Made by a program: the position numbers and the translations under genes. This document shows, in pieces, positions 44,073-53,460 of a stretch of 64,000 nt of DNA (position 1 is its first letter; every line of letters starts with the position of its first letter). Source of the DNA: CAWCKS01 sp963763485 (GTDB lineage Bacteria > Pseudomonadota > Alphaproteobacteria > Rhizobiales > Xanthobacteraceae). The notes under the pieces are model-generated. The model made no database searches, had not been told where the DNA came from, and saw only the letters and a program-made list of their open reading frames with translations. The stretch covers positions 1-64,000 of the forward strand of contig CAVXOW010000004.1 in assembly GCA_963763485.1 (NCBI GenBank), given 5' to 3'.

Positions 44073-44894
44073 CTAATTCGGCGCGTCCTGCGCGGCGAGA
44101 TCGGCCGGCGCAGGCACATGTCGCTTGCGCACGAACAGCGGCGCGAACGCCGTGTCCTGTCGCAGTTCCGCTTCGCCCTCGCGCACGAGCTCAAGGGCGG
44201 CGGCAAAGCTCGATGCGAACACGGTGGCGCGCTGCGACGGTTCGATGACGTACGACAGCAGGAACTCGTCCATGCAGCTCCAGTCCTCTGAGGCCCCGAC
44301 GAGCCGCTCCAGCGACGCGCGGGCTTCCGCAAGCGACCACACGGTGCGTTTGGCGAGATGGACGTTGGCGAGCACACGGCGCTGGCGCTGCGAGGTATAG
44401 GCCGTGAGCAGGTCATAGAGGGTTGCAGTAAAGCGCGGATGCCTGATCTCGGCGATCCGTTCCGGCTGGCCGCGGGCAAAAATGTCGCGGCCGAGCTGCG
44501 GACGCGTCATCAGGCTCTTGGCGGCCTCGCGGATCGCCTCGAGCCGGCGCAGCCGGTTCGCGAGCGCGGTCGCCAACTCCTCGGCGCTCGGCCCATCGGT
44601 CGGCGCGGTCTCCGGCAACAACAGGCGCGATTTGAGATAGGCGAGCCACGCCGCCATCACGAGGTAATCGGCGGCGAGCTCGAGCCGCAGCTTGCGCGCC
44701 GCCTCGATGAACGTGAGGTATTGATCCGCCAGCGCCAGGATCGAGATCTTTGCGAGGTCAACTTTCTGATGACGCGCCAACGTCAGCAGCAGATCGAGCG
44801 GCCCCTCAAAGCCGTCGACGTCGACGATTAGCATCGGCTCATCGGAGGCGCGCTCGACCTGGGCGCCATCGAAGGGAAGAATTTCGGCAGTCAT
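44073..44894 (-). CDS. scpA: segregation and condensation protein ScpA
   Basis: A 273-residue kleisin. The N-terminal helix region MLIVDVDGFEGPLDLLLTLA, RHQKVDLAKISILALADQYL and LAADYLVMAAWLAYLKSRLL is the Smc-neck-binding part; the C-terminal winged helix includes ALELVREGEAELRQDTAFAP. Together with Smc and ScpB it forms the condensin that folds the chromosome. Its start overlaps the nagZ stop by four bases. Confidence 0.95.
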   Translation of the reverse strand: MTAEILPFDGAQVERASDEPMLIVDVDGFEGPLDLLLTLARHQKVDLAKISILALADQYLTFIEAARKLRLELAADYLVMAAWLAYLKSRLLLPETAPTDGPSAEELATALANRLRRLEAIREAAKSLMTRPQLGRDIFARGQPERIAEIRHPRFTATLYDLLTAYTSQRQRRVLANVHLAKRTVWSLAEARASLERLVGASEDWSCMDEFLLSYVIEPSQRATVFASSFAAALELVREGEAELRQDTAFAPLFVRKRHVPAPADLAAQDAPN

Positions 44895-45925
44895 GCGATG
44901 AGGTCCTTCGCGAGCGCGACAAGCGCATCGAGTTCGGCGCGGGCGGCGGCGATATCAAGCGGCTGCGGTTGGCGTCTTGTGGCAAGGGCGGCGTCGGCGC
45001 GGCGCAGTGCCTCACCACGAAGCTCGGGCACGTTGTCGGCAACGGCGCACATCTCGTCGAGCTTGCCATTGCAGGCGAGCACGACGTCGCAGCCGGCCGC
45101 GATCGTGTCCCGGCTGCGCTGCGCAATCGAGCCATCAAGAGCATTCATCGAGACGTCATCACCCATCAACAGACCATCGAATCCGATCAAGCCGCGAATC
45201 ACCTCACCGACGATTGTCGCAGAAGTTGTCGCCGGCCGGGCGGGATCGTGGGCGCTGAAGATGACGTGCGCGGTCATCGCCATCGGCAGGTCGGCGAGCG
45301 CCCGGAACGGTGCAAAATCGACCGCCTCAAGCTCTCCGCTGGGGGTGTCAACCACCGGCAGAAGATGGTGAGAATCGACCAGAGCGCGGCCATGGCCAGG
45401 GATGTGTTTCAGGATCGGCAGTACCCCTCCATCGCGCAAGCCGTCGGCCATCGCGCGCCCAATTGCCGCGACAGTTGGGGCGTTGGTGCCATAGGCGCGG
45501 TCGCCGATCACATTGTCGGAGCCCGAGACGGGAACGTCCACGATCGGCAGGCAATCGACGTTGACGCCGATTTCGGTCAGATCGGCCGCGATCAGCCGCG
45601 CGCTCAACCGCGCCGCCCGCAAGCCCTTCGCTTCATCGCGTTCGAATATCCGTCCGAAGGTCGCGCCGGGCGGGTAGGATGGCCAAACCGGCGGCTGCAG
45701 ACGCTGCACCCTGCCGCCCTCCTGGTCGATCAGGACCGGAGCGGCATCCCGCCCCACAATCCCTCGCATTTCAGTCACGAGATCAGAGACTTGCGACTTA
45801 TCCTGGATGTTACGCTTGAAAAGGATGAAGCCCCAGGGGCTTTCGGCGCGCAAGAAAGCTCGCTCGTCCGGCGTCAACGCCGGTCCGGTCACTCCGGTAA
45901 TGAATGCCTTCGAACTGCTCACCAC
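44891..45925 (-). CDS. nagZ: beta-N-acetylhexosaminidase NagZ
   Basis: A 344-residue family 3 glycosidase of the cytoplasm that removes GlcNAc from recycled muropeptides. The active-site loop is GVLPILKHIPGHGRALVDSH with the KH(I)PGHG motif and the catalytic Asp/His pair, and the nucleophile Asp lies in LIGFDGLLMGDDVSMNAL. VLIDQEGGRVQRLQPPVW and NVDCLPIVDVPVSGSDNVIG are further marks. In bacteria with AmpC-type beta-lactamases its product is an inducer. Coupled with scpA. Confidence 0.95.
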   Translation of the reverse strand: MVSSSKAFITGVTGPALTPDERAFLRAESPWGFILFKRNIQDKSQVSDLVTEMRGIVGRDAAPVLIDQEGGRVQRLQPPVWPSYPPGATFGRIFERDEAKGLRAARLSARLIAADLTEIGVNVDCLPIVDVPVSGSDNVIGDRAYGTNAPTVAAIGRAMADGLRDGGVLPILKHIPGHGRALVDSHHLLPVVDTPSGELEAVDFAPFRALADLPMAMTAHVIFSAHDPARPATTSATIVGEVIRGLIGFDGLLMGDDVSMNALDGSIAQRSRDTIAAGCDVVLACNGKLDEMCAVADNVPELRGEALRRADAALATRRQPQPLDIAAARAELDALVALAKDLIA

Positions 45926-45972
45926 GACGGCCGATTAGCCTTCGCGCTGCGCGGGGGTCAAGGAACGCGCCA

Positions 45973-47362
45973 TTAATTCCTTTGGACGACGCAACTTCCG
46001 CCCGCGACTTTCAAGTTGCCGCAGAACTTGGTCGCTTCATCCGAGGTCTGGAACGGTCCGACCATCGCCCGGTAGTACACGCCCTTCTCGCCGAGATCGG
46101 CGCGTTTGATGATCGGCGCCATCGTACCGATCAGATTCGCGTACTTTGCCTGCGCTGCGCGATACGAAGCTTGCGCATCGGCCTCGGACTTCTGCGAGGC
46201 GATCTGAACGAGATAACCGCCCGTGGTTCGCGTCACATTGGTCGGCGCGGCTGCTGCGCGGCGGCACCGCGGCGGAGGCCGACCGCACGCTGCTCGGGGC
46301 TGGCGCATTCGGCGATAACGACATTGGCGCGTTGCCAGTCGCCTGTGCGGGCGCTGCGGCCTGCACAGGCACAGTGCGTACTGCCGCCGGCACCGGAGGC
46401 GCGGGCCGCGCCATAGGCGGCGCGCCGTTCGCCTGATCGCCACGAATCGGCACAGTGCGAATCTTGCGCGGCGAATCCGCGCCGCCATCATCAGGCGCGC
46501 TGGATGCCTGTTGTGCCGGCGCTCCGCCCTGCCCGATCGACGGAAAGACAGAGCGCGGCGCATTGGCGTTGACGTCGACCGGCTGCTCTTCACGCGATAC
46601 AACGCGCTCCGGTCCGCTGGAGTTACCGATGCGATCGTAAATCAGCTTGCCCGGGTTGTCGCTCGATTGTGTCGTCGGCACCACCTTGCTCGGCGCGTTG
46701 TCGGCCTTGATCACCGGCGGAGTGCCGCTGCGGGGCGAGCCAGTGTAAGACCGATAGGCATAGGCGCCAGCAGTGCCGACGACGGCAAGCCCCAGGACAA
46801 CAGCGATAGTCAGCAACCCGCCAGGACGGCGGCGCCGGGTTTCGGCCTCGAGAAAAGCCGGCGGAGCGTCGAACTGTTCGTCCCCGTATTCCTCGTCGGC
46901 ATAACCCTGCTGCTCGTCGTGTTCCTGGTAGTGCTGCTGTTCGTCACCTTGGCCGTACAGCACCTGATCGTAGCGATCGGACGGCGCTTGCTGGACATGT
47001 TGAGGATGTTGCGCCTGCAGGAAGGCAGGCATCGCCGTTAGTTGCTGTTCCGGCTCGGTCTCATACTGATGCGGCTCGGGCTCAACGTAGGTAGGCTCCG
47101 GCTGGGGGCGCGTCTGTTGCGCCTGGGCGGTCTGCAACCAGGACGGCGGGCCGACGGAGAAATCGGTCGCCAGCGAGCGCGGCGCTTGCGGCGGATTGGC
47201 CTGCCGGCCACGTGCAAAATTGGACTGCGGGTCGGTCTGCCCGATCAGCCGCGCCAGTTCGGCGAGCGGATCGCCGTCGGACGCCGCATCGGCACCCTGC
47301 CGAGGGGCGCCGCGGTCGAGATTGTCTACAAAGGAAGGCCGGTTGGAAAATCGATCCGCCAT
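45973..47362 (-). pseudogene. SPOR-domain membrane protein, one frame break
   Basis: From 47362 the frame reads MADRFSNRPSFVDNLDRGAP, a long Gln/Pro-rich cytoplasmic part (QQHYQEHDEQQGYADEEYGD), a membrane helix GGLLTIAVVLGLAVVGTAGA at about residues 185-205, and a Pro/Ala-rich periplasmic linker. Near 46255 one extra base moves it to the frame TNVTRTTGGYLVQIASQKSE, ADAQASYRAAQAKYANLIGT and MVGPFQTSDEATKFCGNLKV, the SPOR domain that binds denuded glycan strands at the septum. Joined length is about 460. SPOR proteins act in cell division. It lies between argS and nagZ, the usual order. Confidence 0.85.
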
Positions 47363-47519
47363 CTGGGTTGCGTCCTCCGCCTACGCCGATCAGCCCGCGC
47401 CCCGGGCTTCCGGCCGGCAAGTTAGGTTGCAGAGTCCTTGCTGCAGGCTTGCTGCGAACTCAAAATCCCCCACTCAGCCCTACGGGCCGAACGCGACTGA
47501 TCGACCAATCCCAGCGGCC

Positions 47520-49305
47520 TCACCGCATCTCTTCCGGAGCGCCGACCCCCAAGACCCCGAGCCCGGACGCCAGTACTGAGACCACACCCTGAACCAGGGC
47601 CAATCGCGCAATTGTGAGTTCTCTATCATTCTCGATAATGAAGCGTAAATGAGGCGCGGCGTTGCCCCGGGTCCAAAATGCGTGGAATTCGCTGGCGAGA
47701 TCAAACAGATAAAACGCGATCCGGTGCGGTTCATGGGCCAGCGCGGCGGCTTCGACCGTCCGCGGATAAAGCGCAAGCTGGCGGATCAGGGTGAATTCGT
47801 CCTCGGTCAGGCGGTCGAGCCGGGCCCCGGTGAGGAAGGTGCTGCGCGCAGCCGGTTCCTGCGGGCAGAGCCGGAACCGCAGCGGTGGCATTGCGAAGCA
47901 CCGAGTGGCAGCGTGCGTGGGCATACTGCACGTAAAACACGGGGTTATCCCGTGACTGCTCAACCACTTTGGCAAGGTCGAAATCGAGCACCGCGTCGTT
48001 CTTGCGGAACAGCATCATGAAGCGGACGGGGTCAGCTCCGACCTCGTCGACGACCTCGCGGAGGGTGACGAACTCGCCTGCCCGTTTCGACATTTTCACC
48101 GGCTCGCCGCCGCGCAGCAGCTTCACGAGCTGAACGATTTTAACGTCGAGCGTCGCCTTTTTCTCGGTCACGGCAGCGACCGCCGCTTCGACCCGCTTGA
48201 TGTAGCCGCCGTGGTCGGCACCCCAGACGTCGACCAGGTTACGGAACCCACGCTCGAACTTGTTGCGGTGATAGGCGATGTCGGAGGCAAAGTAGGTGTA
48301 CGAGCCGTCCGACTTCAACAGCGGCCGGTCGATGTCATCGCCAAATTCGGTGGTGCGAAACAGGGTCTGCTCGCGGTCTTCCCAATCGTCGTCGACCGCG
48401 CCCTTCGGCCGCGGCAGCCGGCCCTGATAGACGAGCCCGCGCTTGCGCAGATCGGCGATCAGCGCCGCGACCTCGCCGCCGTTGTTCTGCTGCAGCGAGC
48501 GCTCCGAGAAGAACACGTCGTGGCGTACGTCGAGGGCCGCGAGATCCTGTTTGATCTCGGCCATCATCATCGCGATCGCCCTGTCGCGCACAATCGGCAA
48601 CCATTCCACTTCGGGCCGGCTGAGCAAGGCTTTGCCATGCTCGGCGACAAGCGCTGCGCCGACGGGCTTAAGATAGTCGCCGGGGTAAAGCCCCTCCGGA
48701 ATCTCGCCGATGGTCTCGCCGAGCGCCTCGCGGTAACGCAGGAATGCCGAACGCGCGAGCATGTCGACCTGGGCGCCGGCATCGTTGATGTAATACTCGC
48801 GCGTGACGTCGTGGCCGGTGAACGTCAAAAGGCTCGCCAGCGCGTCGCCGAACACCGCGCCGCGGCAATGGCCGATATGCATCGGTCCGGTCGGATTGGC
48901 CGAGACGTACTCGACATTGATTTTTTCACGGGCACCGATCGCCGAGCGGCCAAAGTCCCTGCCCTGCTGCAAGACCTGGCGCAGCGCATTGAGCCACGCC
49001 TCGGGTTTCAGTGTGAGATTGATGAAGCCGGGGCCGGCGACCTCGGCCTTTGCGATCAGTGGATCGGCGCGGAGCTTTCCGGCAATCTCCTCGGCGAGCT
49101 GCTTTGGATTCGTCCTCGCCGGCTTGGCGAGCACCATCGCCGCATTGGTCGCCATGTCGCCATGGGAGGGATCGCGGGTCGGTTCGACCGCGACACGCGA
49201 CTGATCGAGGCCATCGGGCAACACGCCGGCGGCGACCAGCGCAGCCGTTGCCGCGGCAACGCTCTTTCCGATGGTGGCGTAAAGATGCTCTGAAGTTTCG
49301 GCCAT
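47520..49305 (-). pseudogene. argS: arginyl-tRNA synthetase, one frame break near the C-terminus
   Basis: The N-terminal frame (start 49305, MAETSEHLY; 49314 also possible) contains the Arg-tRNA synthetase HIGH motif in NPTGPMHIGHCRGAVFGD and KMSKR in PVKMSKRAGEFVTLREVVDE, plus FYVQYAHARCHSVLRNA. Near 47864 one extra C in a CCC run shifts it out of frame. The true end, PQEPAARSTFLTG, RLTEDEFTLIRQLALYPRTV, HEPHRIAFYLFDLASEFHAF and VLASGLGVLGVGAPEEMR, continues in the next frame to a stop at 47520. With the base removed the enzyme has 594 or so residues, normal length. As argS is essential, a consensus error is the likely cause. Confidence 0.9.
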
Positions 49306-49389
49306 ATCGTGCATTCAACTGCGATGCCGCCGCCTATCGCATAACCCCTGCCAAGTCAAAACACTGCCGGCCGCGGGCTTCGCTCATTT

Positions 49390-50595
49390 TCAGCGCAATT
49401 CCGGGGTCGATTTGAAAATGCGGGCGTGCTCGGTCAGTGCAAACCGGTCGGTCATCCCGGCGATGAAGTCGCCGACCCGCCGTGCCACCGCGATTTCATC
49501 GTTCAGTGCGCCGGCGCTCCAGTCCGGCGGCATTTCGTCGGGGTTCTGCCGGTAGAAGGCAAAGAGATCGCGTACCACGTCCTCGGCCTCGCGCATGATC
49601 TTCATCACGCGCTCGTGGCGATACATGTGGTTCCACAGAAAATCCTTGATTTCGCGCTCGCGTGCGGACGCCCATGCCGAGAACGTCGCGATGGGTGCGT
49701 TACGCCTTCGCACATCATCGGCGGATCGCGGCGACGCGGCTTGCAGCCGCCGGGTCGTCTCATCAGCCACGTCATTGATCAACCGTGAGATCAGTTCGCG
49801 CACCAGCGCGGCCCCGCGGCGATGTTCATCGAGCGCGGGATAGTGGTGGTCGATACCACCGAGAATCTCGGCGAGCAACGGCACGCGCTTCAGGTCGGCA
49901 AGCGTGAACAGGTTGGCGCGCAGCCCATCGTCGATGTCGTGGGCGTTGTAGGCGATGTCGTCGGCAAGGGCCGCGACTTGCGCTTCGAGGCTGGCGAAGG
50001 TCGAAAGTTCGAGGTCGTAGACCTCGACGAAATCGGCAATGCCCTGCGGCACGCCGGCCTCGCGATAGCGCTCCGTCGGCGCGCCGGCGCGCGTGGTCAG
50101 TGGGCCGTTGTGCTTGACGATGCCTTCGAGTGTTTCCCACGTCAGATTGAGGCCGTCGAAGTCGGGATAACGCCGCTCCAGCAAGGTGACGACGCGCAAC
50201 GCCTGCGCGTTGTGGTCGAAGCCCCGAAATTCCTTGAGACATTCGTCGAGCGCCCGCTCGCCGGCGTGGCCGAACGGCGGATGGCCGAGATCATGAGCCA
50301 GCGCGAGTGTTTCGGTGAGGTCCTCGTCGAGGCCGAGCTGTCGCGCGACGGCCCGGGCGATCTGGGCGACTTCGAGGGAATGGGTCAGGCGGGTCCGGTA
50401 ATGGTCGCCTTCGTGGAACACAAACACCTGGGTCTTGTGTTTCAGGCGGCGGAACGCGGTCGAATGGATGACGCGGTCGCAGTCGCGCCGAAACGCGCTG
50501 CGGGACCTGCTCGGCCGCTCGGCGATCTGGCGGCCGCGGCTCAGATCCGGGTCGCATGCGTAAGCCGCGCGCGGTGCGGCCATTCCAACGGCCAT
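49390..50595 (-). CDS. dgt: deoxyguanosinetriphosphate triphosphohydrolase-like protein
   Basis: A 401-residue HD-domain enzyme that removes triphosphate from dNTPs. Visible are the FRRDCDRVIHSTAFRRLKHK region, HYRTRLTHSLEVAQIARAVA with the first metal His, and TLALAHDLGHPPFGHAGERA with the HD pair. LAALADDIAYNAHDIDDGLR gives the later Asp. Length and order fit the dGTPase-like group in alphaproteobacteria. Start at 50595; an ATG at 50583 (MAAPRAAY) is an alternative. Divergent from erpA. Confidence 0.93.
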   Translation of the reverse strand: MAVGMAAPRAAYACDPDLSRGRQIAERPSRSRSAFRRDCDRVIHSTAFRRLKHKTQVFVFHEGDHYRTRLTHSLEVAQIARAVARQLGLDEDLTETLALAHDLGHPPFGHAGERALDECLKEFRGFDHNAQALRVVTLLERRYPDFDGLNLTWETLEGIVKHNGPLTTRAGAPTERYREAGVPQGIADFVEVYDLELSTFASLEAQVAALADDIAYNAHDIDDGLRANLFTLADLKRVPLLAEILGGIDHHYPALDEHRRGAALVRELISRLINDVADETTRRLQAASPRSADDVRRRNAPIATFSAWASAREREIKDFLWNHMYRHERVMKIMREAEDVVRDLFAFYRQNPDEMPPDWSAGALNDEIAVARRVGDFIAGMTDRFALTEHARIFKSTPELR

Positions 50596-50621
50596 CGGCC
50601 ACCTTATATTTGCCGTCGCAG

Positions 50622-50658
50622 GGTTTGATTCCCCTGGCGAACGGACATAGCTATACTC
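50622..50658 (+). promoter_or_regulatory. possible promoter of erpA
   Basis: In the 102-bp gap between the divergent dgt and erpA starts, TTGATT is followed after 17 bases by TAGCTATACT, a fair match to a sigma-70-like promoter. Weak evidence; no Fe-S or iron regulator site (IscR, Irr box) was recognised. Confidence 0.3.
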
Positions 50659-50697
50659 CTGTCACAGTTCAAATATCCGGCAACAGACGAAGTCCAG

Positions 50698-51027
50698 ATG
50701 ACGACGCCCCTGACCATTACCGAGCGAGCCGCCAAGCGGATCGGCCAGATCCTGAAGTCGGAGGGCGATGGCGCGATGCTGAGAATCAGCGTCGAAGGCG
50801 GCGGTTGCTCGGGCTTTCAGTACAAATTCAACGTCGAGCGCACCCAGGCCGACGATGACACCGTGATCAGCCGCGAGGCGGCGGTGGTGCTGGTCGATCC
50901 GGCGTCCGTGCCGTTCCTGGCCGGTTCCGAGGTCGATTTCGTCGACGACCTGATCGGCGCGTCGTTCCGGGTGTCGAACCCGAACGCGACCGCGGCCTGC
51001 GGCTGTGGAACCAGTTTTTCCATCTAG
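50698..51027 (+). CDS. erpA: iron-sulfur cluster insertion protein ErpA
   Basis: A 109-residue A-type carrier that passes Fe-S clusters to apo-enzymes. The three conserved cysteines are C37 in EGGGCSGFQYKF and C101 and C103 in TAACGCGTSFSI. LTITERAAKRIGQILKSEGD at the start and VDPASVPFLAGSEVDFVDDL in the middle fit ErpA/IscA. Single gene, followed by a short tail and the 14-bp tandem array. Confidence 0.93.
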   Translation: MTTPLTITERAAKRIGQILKSEGDGAMLRISVEGGGCSGFQYKFNVERTQADDDTVISREAAVVLVDPASVPFLAGSEVDFVDDLIGASFRVSNPNATAACGCGTSFSI

Positions 51028-51125
51028 TTTTTATCGACCACCGGTGACCCGCAAGCGGCTGATAGCACAGCCGTTTTCGCGCAATTCGGCGGGGTTTTGA
51101 CGCGTAGCCCGCGCCTATCCGTGAG

Positions 51126-51189
51126 CGAATATCCGTCGACGGATATTCGTGGACGAATATTCGCGGACGAATATTCGGCGACGGATATT
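51126..51189. repeat. 14-bp tandem palindromic array
   Basis: Four full units of 14 bp at 51129-51184 (ATATCCGTCGACGG, ATATTCGTGGACGA, ATATTCGCGGACGA, ATATTCGGCGACGG) and the start of a fifth. The units create CGAATATTCG palindromes at 51154-51163 and 51168-51177, and a 24-bp perfect palindrome at 51126-51149. It lies between the convergent erpA and lipid A-related genes. It is short, AT-rich at the units, and unlike its surroundings. It may bind a protein or form a transcript-end structure, or may simply be a replication-slippage product. Confidence 0.85.
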
Positions 51190-51199
51190 TGCCCTGACG

Positions 51200-51541
51200 T
51201 CAGCCGGCCTTGCCGTCAGCCGCGGTCTGCCGGCCGTGGACGACGATGAAATAAAGGTTGCGCGCGTAGACGAACAGGCCGAGCGCCTGGCCGGCGATGA
51301 ACACCGGATCCTTGCGGTAAAGCGCGTAGATCAGGAGCAGGAAGCCGCCGCCGACCGAGAAGAACCAGAACGAGATCGGGATCACGCTCGCCCTCGCCCG
51401 CTCCGAGGCGATCCACTGCACCAGGAAGCGCGCGGTAAACAGGCCCTGCGCCACGAAGCCCAAAACCACCCAGGCATCGAAATTGACGATAAAGACGTCG
51501 TGAAAATAGGTGCCGAGCTTTTGCAGGAGATCAGCGGTCAT
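51200..51541 (-). CDS. lipid-A-disaccharide synthase N-terminal-domain protein (LAB_N)
   Basis: A 113-residue membrane protein with three to four helices, including DAWVVLGFVAQGLFTARFLV, PISFWFFSVGGGFLLLIYAL and PVFIAGQALGLFVYARNLYF. QWIASERARASVIPISFW with GxxxxxARxxxQW is the LAB_N signature. LAB_N proteins are small membrane proteins in lipid A or glycolipid gene clusters, with unknown catalytic role. Seven bases after the stop of the glycosyltransferase gene, so one operon. Confidence 0.85.
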   Translation of the reverse strand: MTADLLQKLGTYFHDVFIVNFDAWVVLGFVAQGLFTARFLVQWIASERARASVIPISFWFFSVGGGFLLLIYALYRKDPVFIAGQALGLFVYARNLYFIVVHGRQTAADGKAG

Positions 51542-51548
51542 CGGCTTT

Positions 51549-52313
51549 TCACCTCGGGCTATCGACTTCGGTCACGACAGGCGTGGCGCGCTTGCGCCGG
51601 ATCAGCCACCACACGCCGCACAAATCCATGATTCCGACCCAGAGCCGGTCGAACAGGCCGTAATTCGACACGCCCGAGCGGCGCGGCCGATCCACCACAT
51701 CGACATAGGCGATGTCAAAACCCTCCCGCCGCATCAGGGCCGGCAGGAAACGATGCAGACCATCGAAATAAGGCAGCGCAAGGAAGGCCTCTCTGCGAAA
51801 CGCCTTCAATCCGCAGCCGGTGTCGCGGGTGCCGTCGCGCAGCACCGCGCCGCGCACGGCGTTGGCGATCCGCGACTGCAATTTCTTGAAGCCGGTGTCC
51901 TTGCGGCCGACGCGCTGTCCGGCAACAAGCCCGATACGGCTGTTGGCGTCGCCCAACGCAGCGATCAACGCCGGCAAAAACGACGGGTCGTTCTGGCCAT
52001 CGCCGTCGAGGGTTGCGACCAGCGCGCCGTGCGCGGCCCGCACGCCGCTGCGCACCGCCGCCGACTGGCCGCACGACGCCGCATGGCGGAGCTGCCGCAG
52101 GTCGCGCCGCTGCGCCATCAGCGCGCGCAAGCGCTCGCCGGTCGCGTCCGTCGAGCCGTCATTGACGAAGATGATTTCGTAGGCCCAGCGCCCGTCGAGC
52201 GCGCGCGCGATCTCGTCGGCCAGCGGGCCGACATTGTCCGCTTCGTTGCGCACAGGCACGACGATCGACACCGCGGGCGCGGCATTGGCTGGGCTGGGCG
52301 GGGCCTCGGTCAT
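51549..52313 (-). CDS. glycosyltransferase family 2 (dolichol/undecaprenyl-phosphate mannosyltransferase-like)
   Basis: A 254-residue GT-A enzyme. Nucleotide-binding start AVSIVVPVRNEADNVGPLAD, EIIFVNDGSTDATGERLRAL, the DxD-type LVATLDGDGQNDP and GRKDTGFKKLQSRIANAVRG with RDTGCGLKAFRREAFLALPY are typical of the DPM1/ArnC-like group. C-terminal basic and hydrophobic ends suggest membrane contact. The neighbouring LAB_N gene is the usual partner in lipid A modification clusters. Start 52313 (MTEAPPS) gives the normal N-terminus; a frame upstream to 52391 exists. Confidence 0.85.
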   Translation of the reverse strand: MTEAPPSPANAAPAVSIVVPVRNEADNVGPLADEIARALDGRWAYEIIFVNDGSTDATGERLRALMAQRRDLRQLRHAASCGQSAAVRSGVRAAHGALVATLDGDGQNDPSFLPALIAALGDANSRIGLVAGQRVGRKDTGFKKLQSRIANAVRGAVLRDGTRDTGCGLKAFRREAFLALPYFDGLHRFLPALMRREGFDIAYVDVVDRPRRSGVSNYGLFDRLWVGIMDLCGVWWLIRRKRATPVVTEVDSPR

Positions 52314-52503
52314 CGCGTCGGCTTCTACGGAGGAGACGCGCGCGGAGCAACAGTTTTGGGGCGCAAAAGTCCTTTTGACAAACGAAGACATCTGTTTCGG
52401 AAAGCCGGCATTGGCCGTTTGGACGAGCGGCGTGACGACCGCTACAAAGCCTCGTGAGCAAATTCATCGCGATACTTCGCCCAGTCCTGGGGCTTGCGCG
52501 CTG

Positions 52504-52650
52504 ATGCTGCTGGCAATCCGAGCACATGCCCAAGCGTCGCCGGAGTTAAAATGCACCGGCAAGCCCGATGTGCCGTGAAGTGAGCAGATTGCGGAATGCA
52601 CCAGGGCGATCGAGTCCGGCAAATACGCCCGGGGCCGTTCGACCGCTCCG
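52504..52650 (+). pseudogene. N-terminal fragment of a secreted TPR-type protein
   Basis: The frame MLLAIRAHAQASPELKCTGK PDVP stops at 52576-52578, but a second frame continues EQIAECTRAIESGKYA. Together this is the well-known rhizobial opening PELKCTGKPDVPWxEQIxxCTxAIESGKYAGK, which leads into TPR repeats. Here it is frameshifted, lacks the rest and ends in foreign sequence. Confidence 0.45.
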
Positions 52651-52792
52651 GCGAGGCAATCGAAAAGTCGGGATCGATGTCGCCTATTGGGCACTTCGCG
52701 TCATTTCGATGAGACGCGGAATTTGGTCGCTATCGGGACATAGTGGACATCGAGCAAGTTCGATTTGTGAGTACGCGGCCTGGCGCCCGCGC

Positions 52793-52960
52793 CTAGCCCT
52801 TCTTGATGCCGAGAAAATCCGCCATCCGCTGCTGCACCCGCTGTTGCGCATGTAGCGGTTGACAAAGTCGGCTGATGGTACGCCTTTCAAATCCTTCGGC
52901 GAGACGCCGTCGCGCAACGCGGGGGAAACCGGAACTGGTGAGCGCGCAGTCGAAACGACG
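52793..52960 (-). pseudogene. C-terminal fragment of an unidentified protein
   Basis: In one frame the minus strand reads ALRDGVSPKDLKGVPSADFV NRYMRN; in the next it ends VQQRMADFLGIKKG and a stop at 52793. The pieces join if one base is restored near 52855. Only the last 45 residues are left and no family is recognised. Around it (52940-53000) is a copy of the dispersed MxALGQKRRF-type repeat. Confidence 0.35.
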
Positions 52961-53092
52961 CTTTTGACCCAACGCGAACATGCGTTCGGGCAGGCGCGTA
53001 TAGCAAAGCACGGGTGGGCGACGCTGGCGTGACGACGTTTCGGGCAACGCGCCCGTCGCCCGGCTTGTTTTGCCCGGTGCGGGGCCTCGATG

Positions 53093-53230
53093 TTAGCAGC
53101 TGCTCCTGCTGCAGGGCTGCTCAGGAGTGCCGCCCCAGTCATGTGCATAATAAAGGCCGATCGCGGAGCCCCAGAAGCCAACCGCAACGGCAAGCAAGAT
53201 AATGGCAATTATGTACTGGACGTACTTCAT
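53093..53230 (-). CDS. 45-aa single-helix membrane protein
   Basis: The ATG at 53228-53230 follows AAGGAGG by eight bases, among the best ribosome sites in the window. The product is MKYVQYIIAIILLAVAVGFW, a membrane helix, then GSAIGLYYAHDWGGTPEQPC and a Cys/Ser/Arg end. Small size, ribosome site and helix together support a real gene. Role unknown. Confidence 0.6.
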   Translation of the reverse strand: MKYVQYIIAIILLAVAVGFWGSAIGLYYAHDWGGTPEQPCSRSSC

Positions 53231-53460
53231 ATGGCAGCCTCCTTGCGCGCGCTACGTCGCTCGCCCCTTGTGACACGCCGCCCGCGTCCGGCGACGGCGG
53301 CATGGCCTCGTCAGTGCGATGCACCGCCTTAAAGACGGCCAGCCCCGCGAAGAAAATGAAAGGGCGTTCCTCGACTGCCTTCAACAAGTAGTGCGCAGCG
53401 TTTTGCCCTGCTCGAGGGTCTCACTGAAACTGTGCTTTGACCCCATCGAGTCCGAAGTCG

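Noticed and set aside
48211..49293. A 360-codon plus-strand frame opposite argS
   Set aside because: argS motifs on the other strand are unambiguous; no domain in this frame.
51126..51189. Tandem repeats considered as a CRISPR array
   Set aside because: Units of 14 bp follow each other without unique spacers and no cas gene is near.
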